From: CAUPWF01 sp964369775
GTDB taxonomy: Bacteria; Bacillota; Clostridia; Lachnospirales; Lachnospiraceae
Length of the DNA stretch: 64,000 bases
Assembly: GCA_964369775.1 (NCBI GenBank)
Contig: CAYJHQ010000015.1
Span: 1-64,000, forward strand
Reading direction: 5' to 3'
Under the pieces are notes generated by a model. It did not search any database. It had not been told where the DNA came from and was given only the letters and a program-made list of their open reading frames with translations. A program made the position numbers and the translations under genes. Shown here piece by piece: positions 25,365 through 35,208 of the stretch (position 1 is the stretch's first letter; the number at the start of each line of letters is the position of its first letter).

Positions 25365-25868
25365 ATGACTAGACTAGCCACACTTGAAGATTTAGATGCA
25401 ATACTTACGATCTACGAAAGAGCGAGAGTATATATGTACGATAACGGCAACTTAAACCAATGGAATAAGAATTACCCTAGTATCGAATTGTTAAAATCAG
25501 ACATTGAAAAAAAACAACTTTATGTCATTTTGTTCGAAGACGAAATCTGTGCTGTTTTCGTTCTTGCACTTGGTATCGATCCTACTTATTTACGCATTGA
25601 AGATGGGAATTGGAATCACGATTACGATTATGGAGTTATTCATAGAATTGCTAGTAACGGAAAACTAAAAGGAGTCTTTGAACTATGTCTTGATTTTTCG
25701 AAAAACCAATGTAATTACATACGAATCGACACTCACCCTGATAACAAAACTATGCAGCATTTGATACTTAAAAATAAATTCAAGCGATGTGGTATTATCT
25801 ATGTTGCTGATGGGACAAAGCGAATTGCATTTGATAATTTATTTGTAAACCTAGGTGGTAAACCATGA
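25365..25868 (+). CDS. GNAT-type N-acetyltransferase
   Basis: This 167-residue protein has the layout of a GNAT acetyltransferase: an N-terminal helix-rich part (TRLATLEDLDAILTIYERAR), a central strand segment (LYVILFEDEICAVFVLAL) and a C-terminal NYIRIDTHPDNKTMQHLILK block, where the DTHPDN region is typical of one subgroup. The acetyl-CoA loop is not a textbook QxxGxG, so the family call is moderate. Its ATG follows AAGGAG. The stop codon overlaps the rex start (ATGA), so both are translated from one mRNA. Substrate unknown. Confidence 0.75.
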   Translation: MTRLATLEDLDAILTIYERARVYMYDNGNLNQWNKNYPSIELLKSDIEKKQLYVILFEDEICAVFVLALGIDPTYLRIEDGNWNHDYDYGVIHRIASNGKLKGVFELCLDFSKNQCNYIRIDTHPDNKTMQHLILKNKFKRCGIIYVADGTKRIAFDNLFVNLGGKP

Positions 25869-26521
25869 TGAAAGTGATTCCACAACCAACGCTTACTAGG
25901 CTTCCCATCTATTTAAATTTCATCAAACAATTAGACATTAATACCCTTCCATACATCTCTGCTGGAAAAATTGCAAGTGAATTGCTCTTAAGCGAGATAC
26001 AAGTTCGAAAGGACTTATCTTCCATAAGCTGTAATGGACGACCCAAAAAAGGATTTGAAACTGTGCAGCTCATAAAAGATATTGAACACGCCTTGGGTTA
26101 CGACAATATTAATGATGCAATCTTAATCGGTGCCGGAAAGATGGGAACTGCACTTTTGTCCTATCCTGGTTTTCGTACCGCTGGTATCCATATCATTTCT
26201 GGATTTGACAATGACGAGAGCAAACACGGCATCACCGATTGTGGAATCCATATACTTCCAGTACAAATGTTACCTAATTTATGTATGCGTATGCATATCA
26301 GAATTGCAATTCTTACCGTACCACCTTCTGAAGCTCAAACAGTTACTGATATACTGATAAGAAGTGGAATTAAAGCAATCTGGAACTTTACATCTGTGCA
26401 TTTAGAAACACCTACCACAGTCTTTGTAAAAAATGAAAATCTCGAATCTTCTATTGCGCTTTTGTTAAACCAACTGCCACAAAATAATAACAAATACTCG
26501 GAGGTAAAAGAAATTGATTAA
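25865..26521 (+). CDS. rex: Redox-sensing transcriptional repressor Rex
   Basis: Rex (218 residues) represses fermentation and NADH-reoxidation genes until NADH rises. The N-terminal winged helix (QPTLTRLPIYLNFIKQL, then SEIQVRKDLSSI) binds operators of the type TTGTTA-N6-TAACAA. The central Rossmann fold has ILIGAGKMGTAL (residues 87-98) and FDND, and the C-terminal helix inserts into the partner subunit. It overlaps the acetyltransferase by 4 bp and the chemoreceptor by 8 bp. A candidate operator is found upstream of pta at 40502-40519. ATG 25868 is an alternative start. Confidence 0.94.
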   Translation: MMKVIPQPTLTRLPIYLNFIKQLDINTLPYISAGKIASELLLSEIQVRKDLSSISCNGRPKKGFETVQLIKDIEHALGYDNINDAILIGAGKMGTALLSYPGFRTAGIHIISGFDNDESKHGITDCGIHILPVQMLPNLCMRMHIRIAILTVPPSEAQTVTDILIRSGIKAIWNFTSVHLETPTTVFVKNENLESSIALLLNQLPQNNNKYSEVKEID

Positions 26522-28202
26522 CTCATATCGAAACTGGCTAAAAGATACGCCTATGCGTAGAAAGTTAATGCCTACAAAAGTAGTTACCATTATATTAGTA
26601 CTTGCGATGAGCTTGATATCCGTACTTGCACTTTGGACGGTCAATTCCGCATCGCAGACTATTTTTACACAAAACGTAGGAAACACCGAGGCGCTCAATA
26701 ACATAATTGAAACAATGTATATGTGTCGTGTTACAGGGCGTGATATTTTATTACAAGATGACGAAGATGCACGGATGGAACTTTATGATAACTATTTAGA
26801 ATATTTTAACACTTTAGACCTCCTAATGTATGAGTTTTATGATTCATTAAGTGGCGAAAAAGCCTCTATATTTGCCGAAATTGTCGATTTAAAAAATCAG
26901 TATAAGGAAAGTATGATATTATCTGCTGATATCAAGAACAACAGCGGTGATGACGAGGCTGCACTTGCGGCCCTTCGCAGTGTAACACCTGTTGCCAACG
27001 ATTTTTTTGATAGTATGTCAACATTTTTGGAGGATGAAACTCTTTTAATTGATGAAGCGCTACATAATAATAATTCTACTTTCACTATTGTTATTATTGT
27101 AATTCTTATCATTTCATTAACCGTAATTCTTATATTGGTAGGTATTGTACGAATCTATGAACTTACAATGTCTGAAAAGCTTGTTAAACTTCAGGATGCA
27201 GTCTCACATATTGTTACGACTGGGGATACCACTACTGATATTCCTGATGAACTATTTAGTAAGGACGAGATCGGATTAATTGCTACTGAAATGGATAATC
27301 TTACAAAGATGTTTGTCCAGTATTCTGAAATCGCAAATTCTATAGCAAATAAAAATTATAAAGTAGATGTGCCTATTAAATCAGATAAAGATACACTTTC
27401 TATCAGTTTGGATTCTATGGTTCGTTCCACGAATGATGTTTTACTCGATATCAAGCACACTGCAACTAATGTGCATTCAGAGTCTGCTTCAATTTTCTCC
27501 AATGCAAGTACATTAGATAGCGGAGTAAAACAACAAGCTACATCCCTCGGAGAACTTTCAATACTACTAAATGATATCACTAAAGAAATTGAAGACAACT
27601 CTAAAAACTCTCAGCATTCCGTTGAATTAGCTGATAAAGCAAGCGCTGATATGGATGAAATCGATTTAAGGATAAAGGAGATGATGACTGCGATGAGCGA
27701 TATCACCGCTTCCTCGCAAGAGATTCAACGAATCATAACTACGATTGAAGATATTTCGTTCCAGACAAACATCTTAGCGTTAAATGCAGCTGTAGAAGCA
27801 GCTCGAGCTGGAGAAGCTGGAAAGGGATTCTCGGTAGTCGCTGATGAAGTAAGAAATCTTGCTGGTAAGAGTAGCATTGCTGCAAAGCAGACAGCTACCT
27901 TAATCGAAAACTCCGTTAACTCTATTGTAAACGGTGAGAAAATAGCTAATGGTGTAGCAAATGCACTAGTATCCGTAATGCAAAGTACGGAGGGAATTTT
28001 ACAATCAATAGATAGTATAAGCGAATCAAACAAAAAGCAAAACCTCTCTATTGAGCACATACAATGTGAAGTTAATCAGATTAATCAAGTTGTTGAATCC
28101 AACAAACAAAACAGTAATGAAAGTGCAAGCATTAGTCAAAATTTAAATTCATATGCTATAAATATGAGTGGGCTAGTGAGCGATTTTAATCTAAAAGAAT
28201 AA
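26514..28202 (+). CDS. Methyl-accepting chemotaxis protein (four-helix-bundle sensor)
   Basis: The 562-residue receptor has membrane helices at about 22-43 and 189-213, a helical extracellular sensor of about 145 residues between them, a HAMP-like region and the cytoplasmic signalling hairpin with QTNILALNAAVEAARAGEAG. It would signal to CheA/CheW, which are not in the window. The start TTG 26514 is chosen because GGAGG lies nine bases upstream; ATG 26553 is a weaker option. It overlaps rex by 8 bp, so it belongs to the rex operon. Its ligand is unknown. Confidence 0.93.
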   Translation: MINSYRNWLKDTPMRRKLMPTKVVTIILVLAMSLISVLALWTVNSASQTIFTQNVGNTEALNNIIETMYMCRVTGRDILLQDDEDARMELYDNYLEYFNTLDLLMYEFYDSLSGEKASIFAEIVDLKNQYKESMILSADIKNNSGDDEAALAALRSVTPVANDFFDSMSTFLEDETLLIDEALHNNNSTFTIVIIVILIISLTVILILVGIVRIYELTMSEKLVKLQDAVSHIVTTGDTTTDIPDELFSKDEIGLIATEMDNLTKMFVQYSEIANSIANKNYKVDVPIKSDKDTLSISLDSMVRSTNDVLLDIKHTATNVHSESASIFSNASTLDSGVKQQATSLGELSILLNDITKEIEDNSKNSQHSVELADKASADMDEIDLRIKEMMTAMSDITASSQEIQRIITTIEDISFQTNILALNAAVEAARAGEAGKGFSVVADEVRNLAGKSSIAAKQTATLIENSVNSIVNGEKIANGVANALVSVMQSTEGILQSIDSISESNKKQNLSIEHIQCEVNQINQVVESNKQNSNESASISQNLNSYAINMSGLVSDFNLKE

Positions 28203-28205
28203 GTA

Positions 28206-28247
28206 AAAAACACTATGATTTTCACATACCGAAATCATAGTGTTTTT
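28206..28247. terminator. Bidirectional terminator between convergent genes
   Basis: Arms AAAAACACTATGATTT and AAATCATAGTGTTTTT are exact complements with a 10-base loop and T-runs on both strands. It serves the chemoreceptor (+) and icd (-). Confidence 0.92.
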
Positions 28248-28256
28248 ATATTCCAA

Positions 28257-29453
28257 TTATAATAATTCTCTAATTGCTTTGATAAATCCTTCGCTATTTA
28301 GAACCGTAGGGTTTTCAATAGATGTAATTAACGCTAAGTCTTTTGTCATCTTACCTGACTCTATAGTATCTACTGTAGCTCTTTCTAACTTATCTGCAAA
28401 ATCTATCAATTCCTTACTTCCGTCTAATTCGCCTCTTTTTCTTAGAGCTCCAGTCCACGCAAAAATTGTTGCAACAGAGTTTGTCGAAGTTTCTTCCCCT
28501 TTTAAATGCTTATAATAATGTCTCTGCACTGTTCCGTGTGCTGCTTCATATTCGTAATACCCTTCTGGAGAAACAAGTACCGATGTCATCATTGCAAGTG
28601 AGCCAAATGCAGATGATACCATATCGCTCATAACATCCCCATCATAGTTTTTACAAGCCCAGATATAACCACCTTCTGATTTCATTACCCTCGCTACAGC
28701 ATCATCGATTAGCGTATAAAAATATTCAATACCAGCTTCTTTGAACACCCCATCGAACTCATTATCATAAATCTCTTGGAATCTATCTTTGAAATGATGA
28801 TCGTACTGTTTCGAAATAGTATCTTTCGTAGCAAACCATAAGTCTTGCTTCGTATCAAGCGCGTATGTAAAACAACTTCTTGCAAAACTATCAATCGAGG
28901 AATCTATATTATGTACACCTTGTACAATTCCTGATCCATTAAATTCGTGCACTAATGCTTTTGTCTCTACGCCATCTTCTGTTGTATAAAGTAATTCAAC
29001 TTTTCCTGCTTGAGGAATTTTCATTTCAGTTCCTTTATATACGTCACCGTAAGCATGACGGGCAATTGTGATTGGCTGTTTCCAATTCTTCACACATGGT
29101 TCGATTCCTTTTACAACGATTGGAGCACGAAATACTGTTCCATCTAGAATAGCACGAATTGTTCCATTAGGACTCTTCCACATCTCCTTAAGGTCATACT
29201 CATCCATACGGGCTGCATTTGGCGTAATTGTAGCGCACTTCACTGCAACCTTATGTTTCTTAGTCGCCATTGCAGAATCAATTGTAACTTGATCATCTGT
29301 TTCATTTCTATATTCGAGACCTAAATCATAGTATTCTGTATTAAGTTCGATAAATGGATTCAATAGTTCATCCTTTATCATTGTCCACAGTATCCTTGTC
29401 ATTTCATCTCCATCCATCTCTACAATTGGGTTTAACATTTTAATTTTGCTCAT
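28257..29453 (-). CDS. icd: NADP-dependent isocitrate dehydrogenase
   Basis: The 398-residue enzyme matches the eukaryote-like type II isocitrate dehydrogenases (start KIKMLNPIVEMDGDEMTRI, substrate motif SPNGTIRAILDGTVFRAP, later AHGTVQRHYYKHLKGE with NADP-contacting residues). It makes 2-oxoglutarate for glutamate synthesis. No citrate synthase or aconitase gene is nearby. It follows ilvA by 29 bp and appears to be the last gene of the rnc-smc-ftsY-ilvA-icd run. Its ribosome site is AAGGAGG. Confidence 0.95.
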   Translation of the reverse strand: MSKIKMLNPIVEMDGDEMTRILWTMIKDELLNPFIELNTEYYDLGLEYRNETDDQVTIDSAMATKKHKVAVKCATITPNAARMDEYDLKEMWKSPNGTIRAILDGTVFRAPIVVKGIEPCVKNWKQPITIARHAYGDVYKGTEMKIPQAGKVELLYTTEDGVETKALVHEFNGSGIVQGVHNIDSSIDSFARSCFTYALDTKQDLWFATKDTISKQYDHHFKDRFQEIYDNEFDGVFKEAGIEYFYTLIDDAVARVMKSEGGYIWACKNYDGDVMSDMVSSAFGSLAMMTSVLVSPEGYYEYEAAHGTVQRHYYKHLKGEETSTNSVATIFAWTGALRKRGELDGSKELIDFADKLERATVDTIESGKMTKDLALITSIENPTVLNSEGFIKAIRELL

Positions 29454-29482
29454 CTTGTCCTCCTTTAAATCGGTTGTTAGAA

Positions 29483-30694
29483 TTATAATTTTGCACGGAT
29501 TTCTTTTGGTTTATATCCTGCTTCAGTTAGTGCATTTAGTATTTGATGTTTATGCTCAGTTCCAAATGCCTCAAGTGTTATCCTTAGTTCCACTGCTGTA
29601 GTTCTATTTATATTAACAAACTGATTGTGATCAAGTTTGATTACATTTCCTTGTTCAGCTGCAATAGTTGAAGCAACTTTTACAAGTTCTCCCGGCTTGT
29701 CAGGAAGTAATACTGATACAGAAAAGATTCGATCTCTTTGAATCAAACCATGTTGGACAATAGACGACATAGTAATTACATCCATGTTTCCGCCACTTAG
29801 AATAGAAACTACTTTCTTCCCTTTGATATCTAAGTGTTTTAGTGCAGCTACTGTAAGCAATCCACTATTTTCTACTATCATTTTATGGTTTTCTACCATA
29901 TCCAGAAAAGCCTCTATCAACTCATCATCTGCGACAGTCACGATACTATCTACGTTTTTTTGAACATATGGGAAATTTTTCGTTCCAACCGTTTTTACAG
30001 CAGTACCATCAGCTATTGTATTTGCTGATTCTAGTGTTAGAATTTCTCCTGCTTTTAATGACTCTTTCATACTTGCTGCTTCTTCTGGCTCTACACCTAT
30101 GATTTTGATTTTAGGGTTTAACATTTTAGCAAGTGTTGCTACACCTGTAATTAATCCGCCACCACCAATTGGCACTAAAATATAATCCACTGTTGGAAGT
30201 TCTTGTATAATCTCCATTGTAATGGTTCCCTGACCAGTTGCAATATCTAAGTCATCGAATGGATGCACAAATGTAAGGCCTTGCTCCTCTGCCATCTCGA
30301 TGGCCTTTTTGCACGCGTCATCATACACATCACCATGTAGGATTACATCTGCACCATAGCTCTTTGTACGATTCACTTTAATCAGAGGAGTTACTGTTGG
30401 CATGACAATAGTCGCTTTACAACCATAAGCCTTCGCAGCATATGCAACTCCTTGAGCATGGTTTCCTGCTGACGCAGCTATCAGACCTTTTTCTCTTTCT
30501 TCTTCACTCATTCTGCTAATCTTATAATAAGCACCTCTTACTTTATATGCTCCCGTATATTGCATATTCTCAGGCTTTAGATAGACTTTCGCCCCTGATA
30601 AATTACTGTAATACTCGCTATAGATCAGCTTTGTTCTATTCGTAATCTTTTGAACAATCTCCGTTGCCTCTTCAAACTTTTCTATTGTTAACAT
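29483..30694 (-). CDS. ilvA: Threonine ammonia-lyase with ACT domain
   Basis: This PLP enzyme (403 residues) deaminates threonine to 2-oxobutyrate. The PLP lysine is Lys51 in YTGAYKVRGAYYK, the substrate loop is AASAGNHAQGVAYAA and the phosphate-binding loop PIGGGGLITG. A C-terminal ACT-like domain starts near residue 325 (FSVSVLLPDKPGELVKVAS). The single ACT domain and the length fit the shorter, TdcB/IlvA-like class common in Clostridia. 2-oxobutyrate leads to isoleucine or to propionyl-CoA, which would connect with the MmdA operon; this link is inference. It follows ftsY by 11 bp. Confidence 0.93.
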   Translation of the reverse strand: MLTIEKFEEATEIVQKITNRTKLIYSEYYSNLSGAKVYLKPENMQYTGAYKVRGAYYKISRMSEEEREKGLIAASAGNHAQGVAYAAKAYGCKATIVMPTVTPLIKVNRTKSYGADVILHGDVYDDACKKAIEMAEEQGLTFVHPFDDLDIATGQGTITMEIIQELPTVDYILVPIGGGGLITGVATLAKMLNPKIKIIGVEPEEAASMKESLKAGEILTLESANTIADGTAVKTVGTKNFPYVQKNVDSIVTVADDELIEAFLDMVENHKMIVENSGLLTVAALKHLDIKGKKVVSILSGGNMDVITMSSIVQHGLIQRDRIFSVSVLLPDKPGELVKVASTIAAEQGNVIKLDHNQFVNINRTTAVELRITLEAFGTEHKHQILNALTEAGYKPKEIRAKL

Positions 30695-30705
30695 AATTGT
30701 TCCCC

Positions 30706-31623
30706 CTATTCTCCTGTGTAAAACAACGCGTTTACAAACTCATCTGAGTTAAACTTTTCTAAATCGTCAATAGTCTCTCCTATACCGATATACTTAACCG
30801 GTACACCTAACTCAGCTTGAATTGCAACTGCAATACCACCCTTTGCTGTACCATCCATTTTCGTCAAAATAACACCGCTTATATCTGCTATCTCATTGAA
30901 CTCTCTTGCTTGAGCTAATGCATTTTGCCCTGTGGTCGCATCTAGAACAACTAACGTTTCTTTATGAGCATCTATGTAATCTCTATCCAATATTTTGCTG
31001 ATTTTACGCAATTCTTCCATCAAATTCTTTTTATTATGCAACCTTCCTGCCGTATCACATAAAAGAATGTCAGCTTTTCTTGAAATAGATGCTTGTACAG
31101 CATCATAAACCACTGATGCTGGATCTGAACCTTCTTGACCTCCGATCAAATCCACACTTGCTCTATTTGCCCATTCAGCTAGTTGTTCACCTGCCGCTGC
31201 TCTAAATGTATCTGCAGCAGCTAAGACAACTCGCTTTCCTTCATTTTTGAATTTACCAGCTAATTTTCCTACTGTTGTAGTCTTACCTACTCCATTTACA
31301 CCAACAACTAAAACTACAGAACGTTTAGTTTCAAATTCATAAGCAGTCTCGCCCACATCCATCTGCTCTTTGATGCTATCGATTACAATTTGCCTGCAAT
31401 CCTCCGGTTCTTTAATTCCTTGTTTCTTCACTTCTTTTTTTAGGTTCTCAATGATATCCATCGTTGCTTTCACACCAATGTCGCCCATTATTAATGTTTC
31501 TTCCAACTCTTCGTAAAACTCATCATCAATATTAGAAAATCCTGAGAAAATACTATTCATCCCTGAGACAATGTTGTTTCTAGTCTTTGATAAACCTGAT
31601 ACTAATTTCTGAAAAAAATTCAT
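30706..31623 (-). CDS. ftsY: Signal recognition particle receptor FtsY
   Basis: FtsY (305 residues) is the membrane-associated GTPase that docks SRP-ribosome complexes. The N domain (about 1-95) is followed by the G domain: G1 GVNGVGKTTTVGKLAG (from 108), DTFRAAAGEQL, DTAGR and TKMDGTAKGG. It lacks the long acidic N-terminal extension of proteobacterial FtsY, as usual in Firmicutes. It lies 16 bp after smc, the standard clostridial order rnc-smc-ftsY. The expected next genes ylxM-ffh are absent. Confidence 0.97.
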   Translation of the reverse strand: MNFFQKLVSGLSKTRNNIVSGMNSIFSGFSNIDDEFYEELEETLIMGDIGVKATMDIIENLKKEVKKQGIKEPEDCRQIVIDSIKEQMDVGETAYEFETKRSVVLVVGVNGVGKTTTVGKLAGKFKNEGKRVVLAAADTFRAAAGEQLAEWANRASVDLIGGQEGSDPASVVYDAVQASISRKADILLCDTAGRLHNKKNLMEELRKISKILDRDYIDAHKETLVVLDATTGQNALAQAREFNEIADISGVILTKMDGTAKGGIAVAIQAELGVPVKYIGIGETIDDLEKFNSDEFVNALFYTGE

Positions 31624-31639
31624 TTCTACTTCTACCTCC

Positions 31640-34600
31640 CTATTTTATTTCACTCTCAAGTAAATCTACTGATACCAGCGTAGATACACCTTTTTCTTGC
31701 ATTGTAATACCATACAGTCTATCAGAACTTGTCATTGTTCCTCTTCTATGCGTAATGACTATGAACTGTGTATGTTTTGTAAGCTTATGTAAGTATTTTG
31801 CAAATCTTACAACGTTCGAATCATCCAATGCCGCCTCAATCTCATCCAGAAGACAAAACGGAGAAGGCTTTAGGTTTTGAATCGCAAACAATAATGAAAT
31901 AGCTGTCAACGCTTTTTCGCCTCCTGACAACTGCATCATATTTTGCAATTTCTTCCCTGGTGGCTGAGCGATAATTTTAATCCCTGCTTCTAAAATATCT
32001 TCATCTTCGTTGATTTCAAGGGTTCCTTTTCCACCTCCAAAGAGTTGTTTGAACACCTTATCATACTCGGTTCGTATTAGAGCAAACTGAGACTGAAACT
32101 GCTCTCTCATCGCTATATCCAACTCTTCAATAATTTGAATCAAAGTAGCTTCTGCTTCTAATAGATCATCTCGCTGTGTTTTTAAGAAAATATATCGTTC
32201 CGACATGTTTTTGAAGTCTTCAATTGCATTTACATTGACTGCTCCAAGTGCTTTTATTTCACTTTTCAATGTTTGCGATTGGGATTTAATGTATGACAAA
32301 TCTACTAATTCTGGATCTTTAAGCTCTAGAGCGTGATTATAGGTCAACTCATATTCTTCCCACATATAGAAAATGTTTTTCTCTAAGGATTCTTCACAAC
32401 CTTCTCTCTTGTTATTAAGGCGGAAAATCTCTTTATCAAGTTCTGCCATATTTTTTGACAACTCTTCTCTCTTTTCCAAAATAATCTTATGAGTCTTAAC
32501 TAATTCAGCTTTCTTCTCTGTATTTTCTTTTACCTCGTCCTCTAGCTCTACAAATAAATCTTTTGATTTATCTATAGCTTCCTCTAGTTCTTTGATTTCT
32601 CCTTCTTTTTGAAGAATCTCTCTTTCGCCTTCGCTAGAGTTTGCTTCTAAATCTTTTAATTCGGCATTAAAGTCTTCAATCTCTAATTTAATTCTCATCA
32701 GATTTTCATTCGAAAACTGTACCTGTTGCCTAAAACTCACAAGCTTTAACTGAATCCCATCAATCTTCGCTTGTTCAGCACTTTCTTCACTTCTTAGTCG
32801 GTTCAACTCGCTTTGCAATTTTTCTATTTCTTCTGTTAGAGATGCTTCACTCTCTTCTGAATGTAATAGTTCCCCACTGATTTGAAGACGATTTTTTTCA
32901 ATCTCTTTGATTTGCTTATCGATTTCAGCTATTTCATCTTTGATTTTCAAATAGCGCTCTTCGTTTGCTTTTAGTTTTTCAGTCGATTGCTCTAAGTTCA
33001 TAGTAATTGTATTCAACTGAACTGTAATTCCTTGATACTCTTTTTTTGCATCATCTAACTGAGCATATAACTTTGTGCGCTGATTCTTCTCTTCCTCTAA
33101 TATCGATGCGTTATTTTTCATGTCCATGCGAAGTTTCTTTACAGAATCTTCTAACTCTTCAATTTCTCTACGTCTACTTAATAAGTTACTAGAATTTTTA
33201 AACGCTCCACCTGTCATTGCTCCACCTGGATTTAACACATCACCTTCCAAGGTTACAATTCTAAGAGATTGTCTATATTTTTTTGCAAGACGGATTCCCT
33301 TATCTATGTGATCTACTACTATAGTTCTTCCTAGTATGCTCTCTGCTAGTGACTGATATCTCTCTTCTACTGTTACCAATTCACTTGCAAGACCAATTAC
33401 CCCCTCTTCTTTTAGTGCTTCTGGGGCATGAATTCCTTTACTGCCCTTTACAGTTGTTAATGGTAGAAAGGTTGCTCTTCCATATTTATTCTGCTTTAGA
33501 TATGCAATCATTTTTTTTGCGGTTTCTTCTGTGTCGGCAACAATATTTTGAATGCTCCCACCTAGAGCCGTCTCCACCGCTACTTCATATTTTTTTTCAG
33601 TTTTAACAATATCAGCTACAACCCCTAATAATCCTTTGATTTCGTCCTTTTTCTCCATTACTCTACGAATACTATTTCCATAACCGTCATATCTCTCTGT
33701 AATGTTCTTTAGGGATTCAAGCCTAGAACCTTCCCTGTGGTATCTTTTCTGCGCTTCTTGCAATTCATTTGACCTGTTAGTAATCTGTTCTTGTAACTTT
33801 CTGATTTCGTTTTCTACACTTTTTATTGTAGATAAAAAAATCTGAGTCCGTGTCTGGATAGCTGTTTTTTGCTTCTCGTACCCTTCCTTTTCCTCGTTCA
33901 GTTCAAGATTATCTTTATCTAATCCATTATAACGCTCTAGAAGGGTTTTCTTGCGCGTCTGGTTTTGTTCTAACATCATCTCGTATCTCTGTACATTTGT
34001 ACGTGTAGTTCCTCTGGAGTTTAGTAAAGAGATAATCGTTTCTTTACCTTCATCGACCTTTTGAGCTGTGGCGTGAATTAGAGCTTGCTTCGATTTCAGG
34101 TTATCACTTAATAATTCCTGATCTTTTCGCTCCTCGTCCAGTCCAGTGTTCAAAGTTTTCAGTTCGTTATTTAATGTATCGATATTTTCATTTCTCTTTG
34201 CAATTTCTTCACGAATACTCATGGAGCGACTGCGCATATGCTCATCACTAGTTGTAAGCGTGTTAATCTGCTCTTTCAAGACATTTATCTTACCTTTTAG
34301 TTGCTGCTTTAACAAATGAGTCTTGTTAAGCTTAGACTTTGCCTCTTCTAATGATTCATCTAGAGTCTCGATTTCTTCTTCGGCTAGACTGTACTCACCC
34401 TTGCGAGACTCAAAACTTTTCTCCATCTCACTTAGTTCATGACCTGCATTTGTAACCTTCATCTCTAATTCAGATATCTCGTTCTTTATTCTTGCTGTCT
34501 CAATTAGAAACATATTTATATCAAATTTTCTAAGTTCATCTTTTTTCTTCAAATACTCCTTAGCAATGTTTGATTGCTTTTCTAATGGTGTAACCTGTTT

Positions 34601-35197
34601 TTCGATTTCACTTAAAATATCATTCACTCTGACTAGGTTCTGCTTTTCTGCTTCTAGCTTTTTCAATGATAGATTCTTACGTTTTTTATATTTTACAATC
34701 CCGGCAGCCTCATCAAAAAGCTCTCTTCTCTCTTCTGGCTTACCACTTAATATCTGATCTATCTGCCCTTGTCCAATGATGGAATACCCTTCTTTTCCTA
34801 TACCAGTATCATAAAACAGCTCATTCACATCTTTTAATCTGCAATGAGTTCCATTAATTGAATACTCGCTCTCACCAGAACGATACAACCTTCTAGCAAT
34901 CGTCACTTCCTCATAATCAATTGGTAATTCTTTACCACTATTATCAAGCGTAATCGCAACATAAGCATAACTTAGTGCCTTACGTAGTTCTGTACCAGAA
35001 AAAATAACATCTTGCATAGAGCCTCCACGCAATTGTTTAGCTCTTTGTTCTCCAAGTACCCAACGAACTGCGTCCGCCACATTACTTTTACCACTTCCAT
35101 TAGGACCAACTATTCCAGTGATACCTTCGTGGAAATCAAATGTTATTTTATTTGCAAAAGACTTAAACCCTTGTACTTCTATACTTTTTAAATACAT
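31640..35197 (-). CDS. smc: Chromosome segregation ATPase SMC
   Basis: The 1185-residue protein has the N-terminal Walker A (GPNGSGKSNVADAVRWVLGE, from residue 31), two long coiled coils, a central hinge (about 500-670, with GAMTGGAFKNSS) and the C-terminal signature LSGGEKALTAISLLFA and Walker B CLLDEIEAALDD. With ScpA and ScpB (16024-17349) it forms bacterial condensin. It is preceded by rnc (12 bp) and followed by ftsY (16 bp). Full length and no break. Confidence 0.98.
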   Translation of the reverse strand: MYLKSIEVQGFKSFANKITFDFHEGITGIVGPNGSGKSNVADAVRWVLGEQRAKQLRGGSMQDVIFSGTELRKALSYAYVAITLDNSGKELPIDYEEVTIARRLYRSGESEYSINGTHCRLKDVNELFYDTGIGKEGYSIIGQGQIDQILSGKPEERRELFDEAAGIVKYKKRKNLSLKKLEAEKQNLVRVNDILSEIEKQVTPLEKQSNIAKEYLKKKDELRKFDINMFLIETARIKNEISELEMKVTNAGHELSEMEKSFESRKGEYSLAEEEIETLDESLEEAKSKLNKTHLLKQQLKGKINVLKEQINTLTTSDEHMRSRSMSIREEIAKRNENIDTLNNELKTLNTGLDEERKDQELLSDNLKSKQALIHATAQKVDEGKETIISLLNSRGTTRTNVQRYEMMLEQNQTRKKTLLERYNGLDKDNLELNEEKEGYEKQKTAIQTRTQIFLSTIKSVENEIRKLQEQITNRSNELQEAQKRYHREGSRLESLKNITERYDGYGNSIRRVMEKKDEIKGLLGVVADIVKTEKKYEVAVETALGGSIQNIVADTEETAKKMIAYLKQNKYGRATFLPLTTVKGSKGIHAPEALKEEGVIGLASELVTVEERYQSLAESILGRTIVVDHIDKGIRLAKKYRQSLRIVTLEGDVLNPGGAMTGGAFKNSSNLLSRRREIEELEDSVKKLRMDMKNNASILEEEKNQRTKLYAQLDDAKKEYQGITVQLNTITMNLEQSTEKLKANEERYLKIKDEIAEIDKQIKEIEKNRLQISGELLHSEESEASLTEEIEKLQSELNRLRSEESAEQAKIDGIQLKLVSFRQQVQFSNENLMRIKLEIEDFNAELKDLEANSSEGEREILQKEGEIKELEEAIDKSKDLFVELEDEVKENTEKKAELVKTHKIILEKREELSKNMAELDKEIFRLNNKREGCEESLEKNIFYMWEEYELTYNHALELKDPELVDLSYIKSQSQTLKSEIKALGAVNVNAIEDFKNMSERYIFLKTQRDDLLEAEATLIQIIEELDIAMREQFQSQFALIRTEYDKVFKQLFGGGKGTLEINEDEDILEAGIKIIAQPPGKKLQNMMQLSGGEKALTAISLLFAIQNLKPSPFCLLDEIEAALDDSNVVRFAKYLHKLTKHTQFIVITHRRGTMTSSDRLYGITMQEKGVSTLVSVDLLESEIK

Positions 35198-35208
35198 ATT
35201 TCACATTC

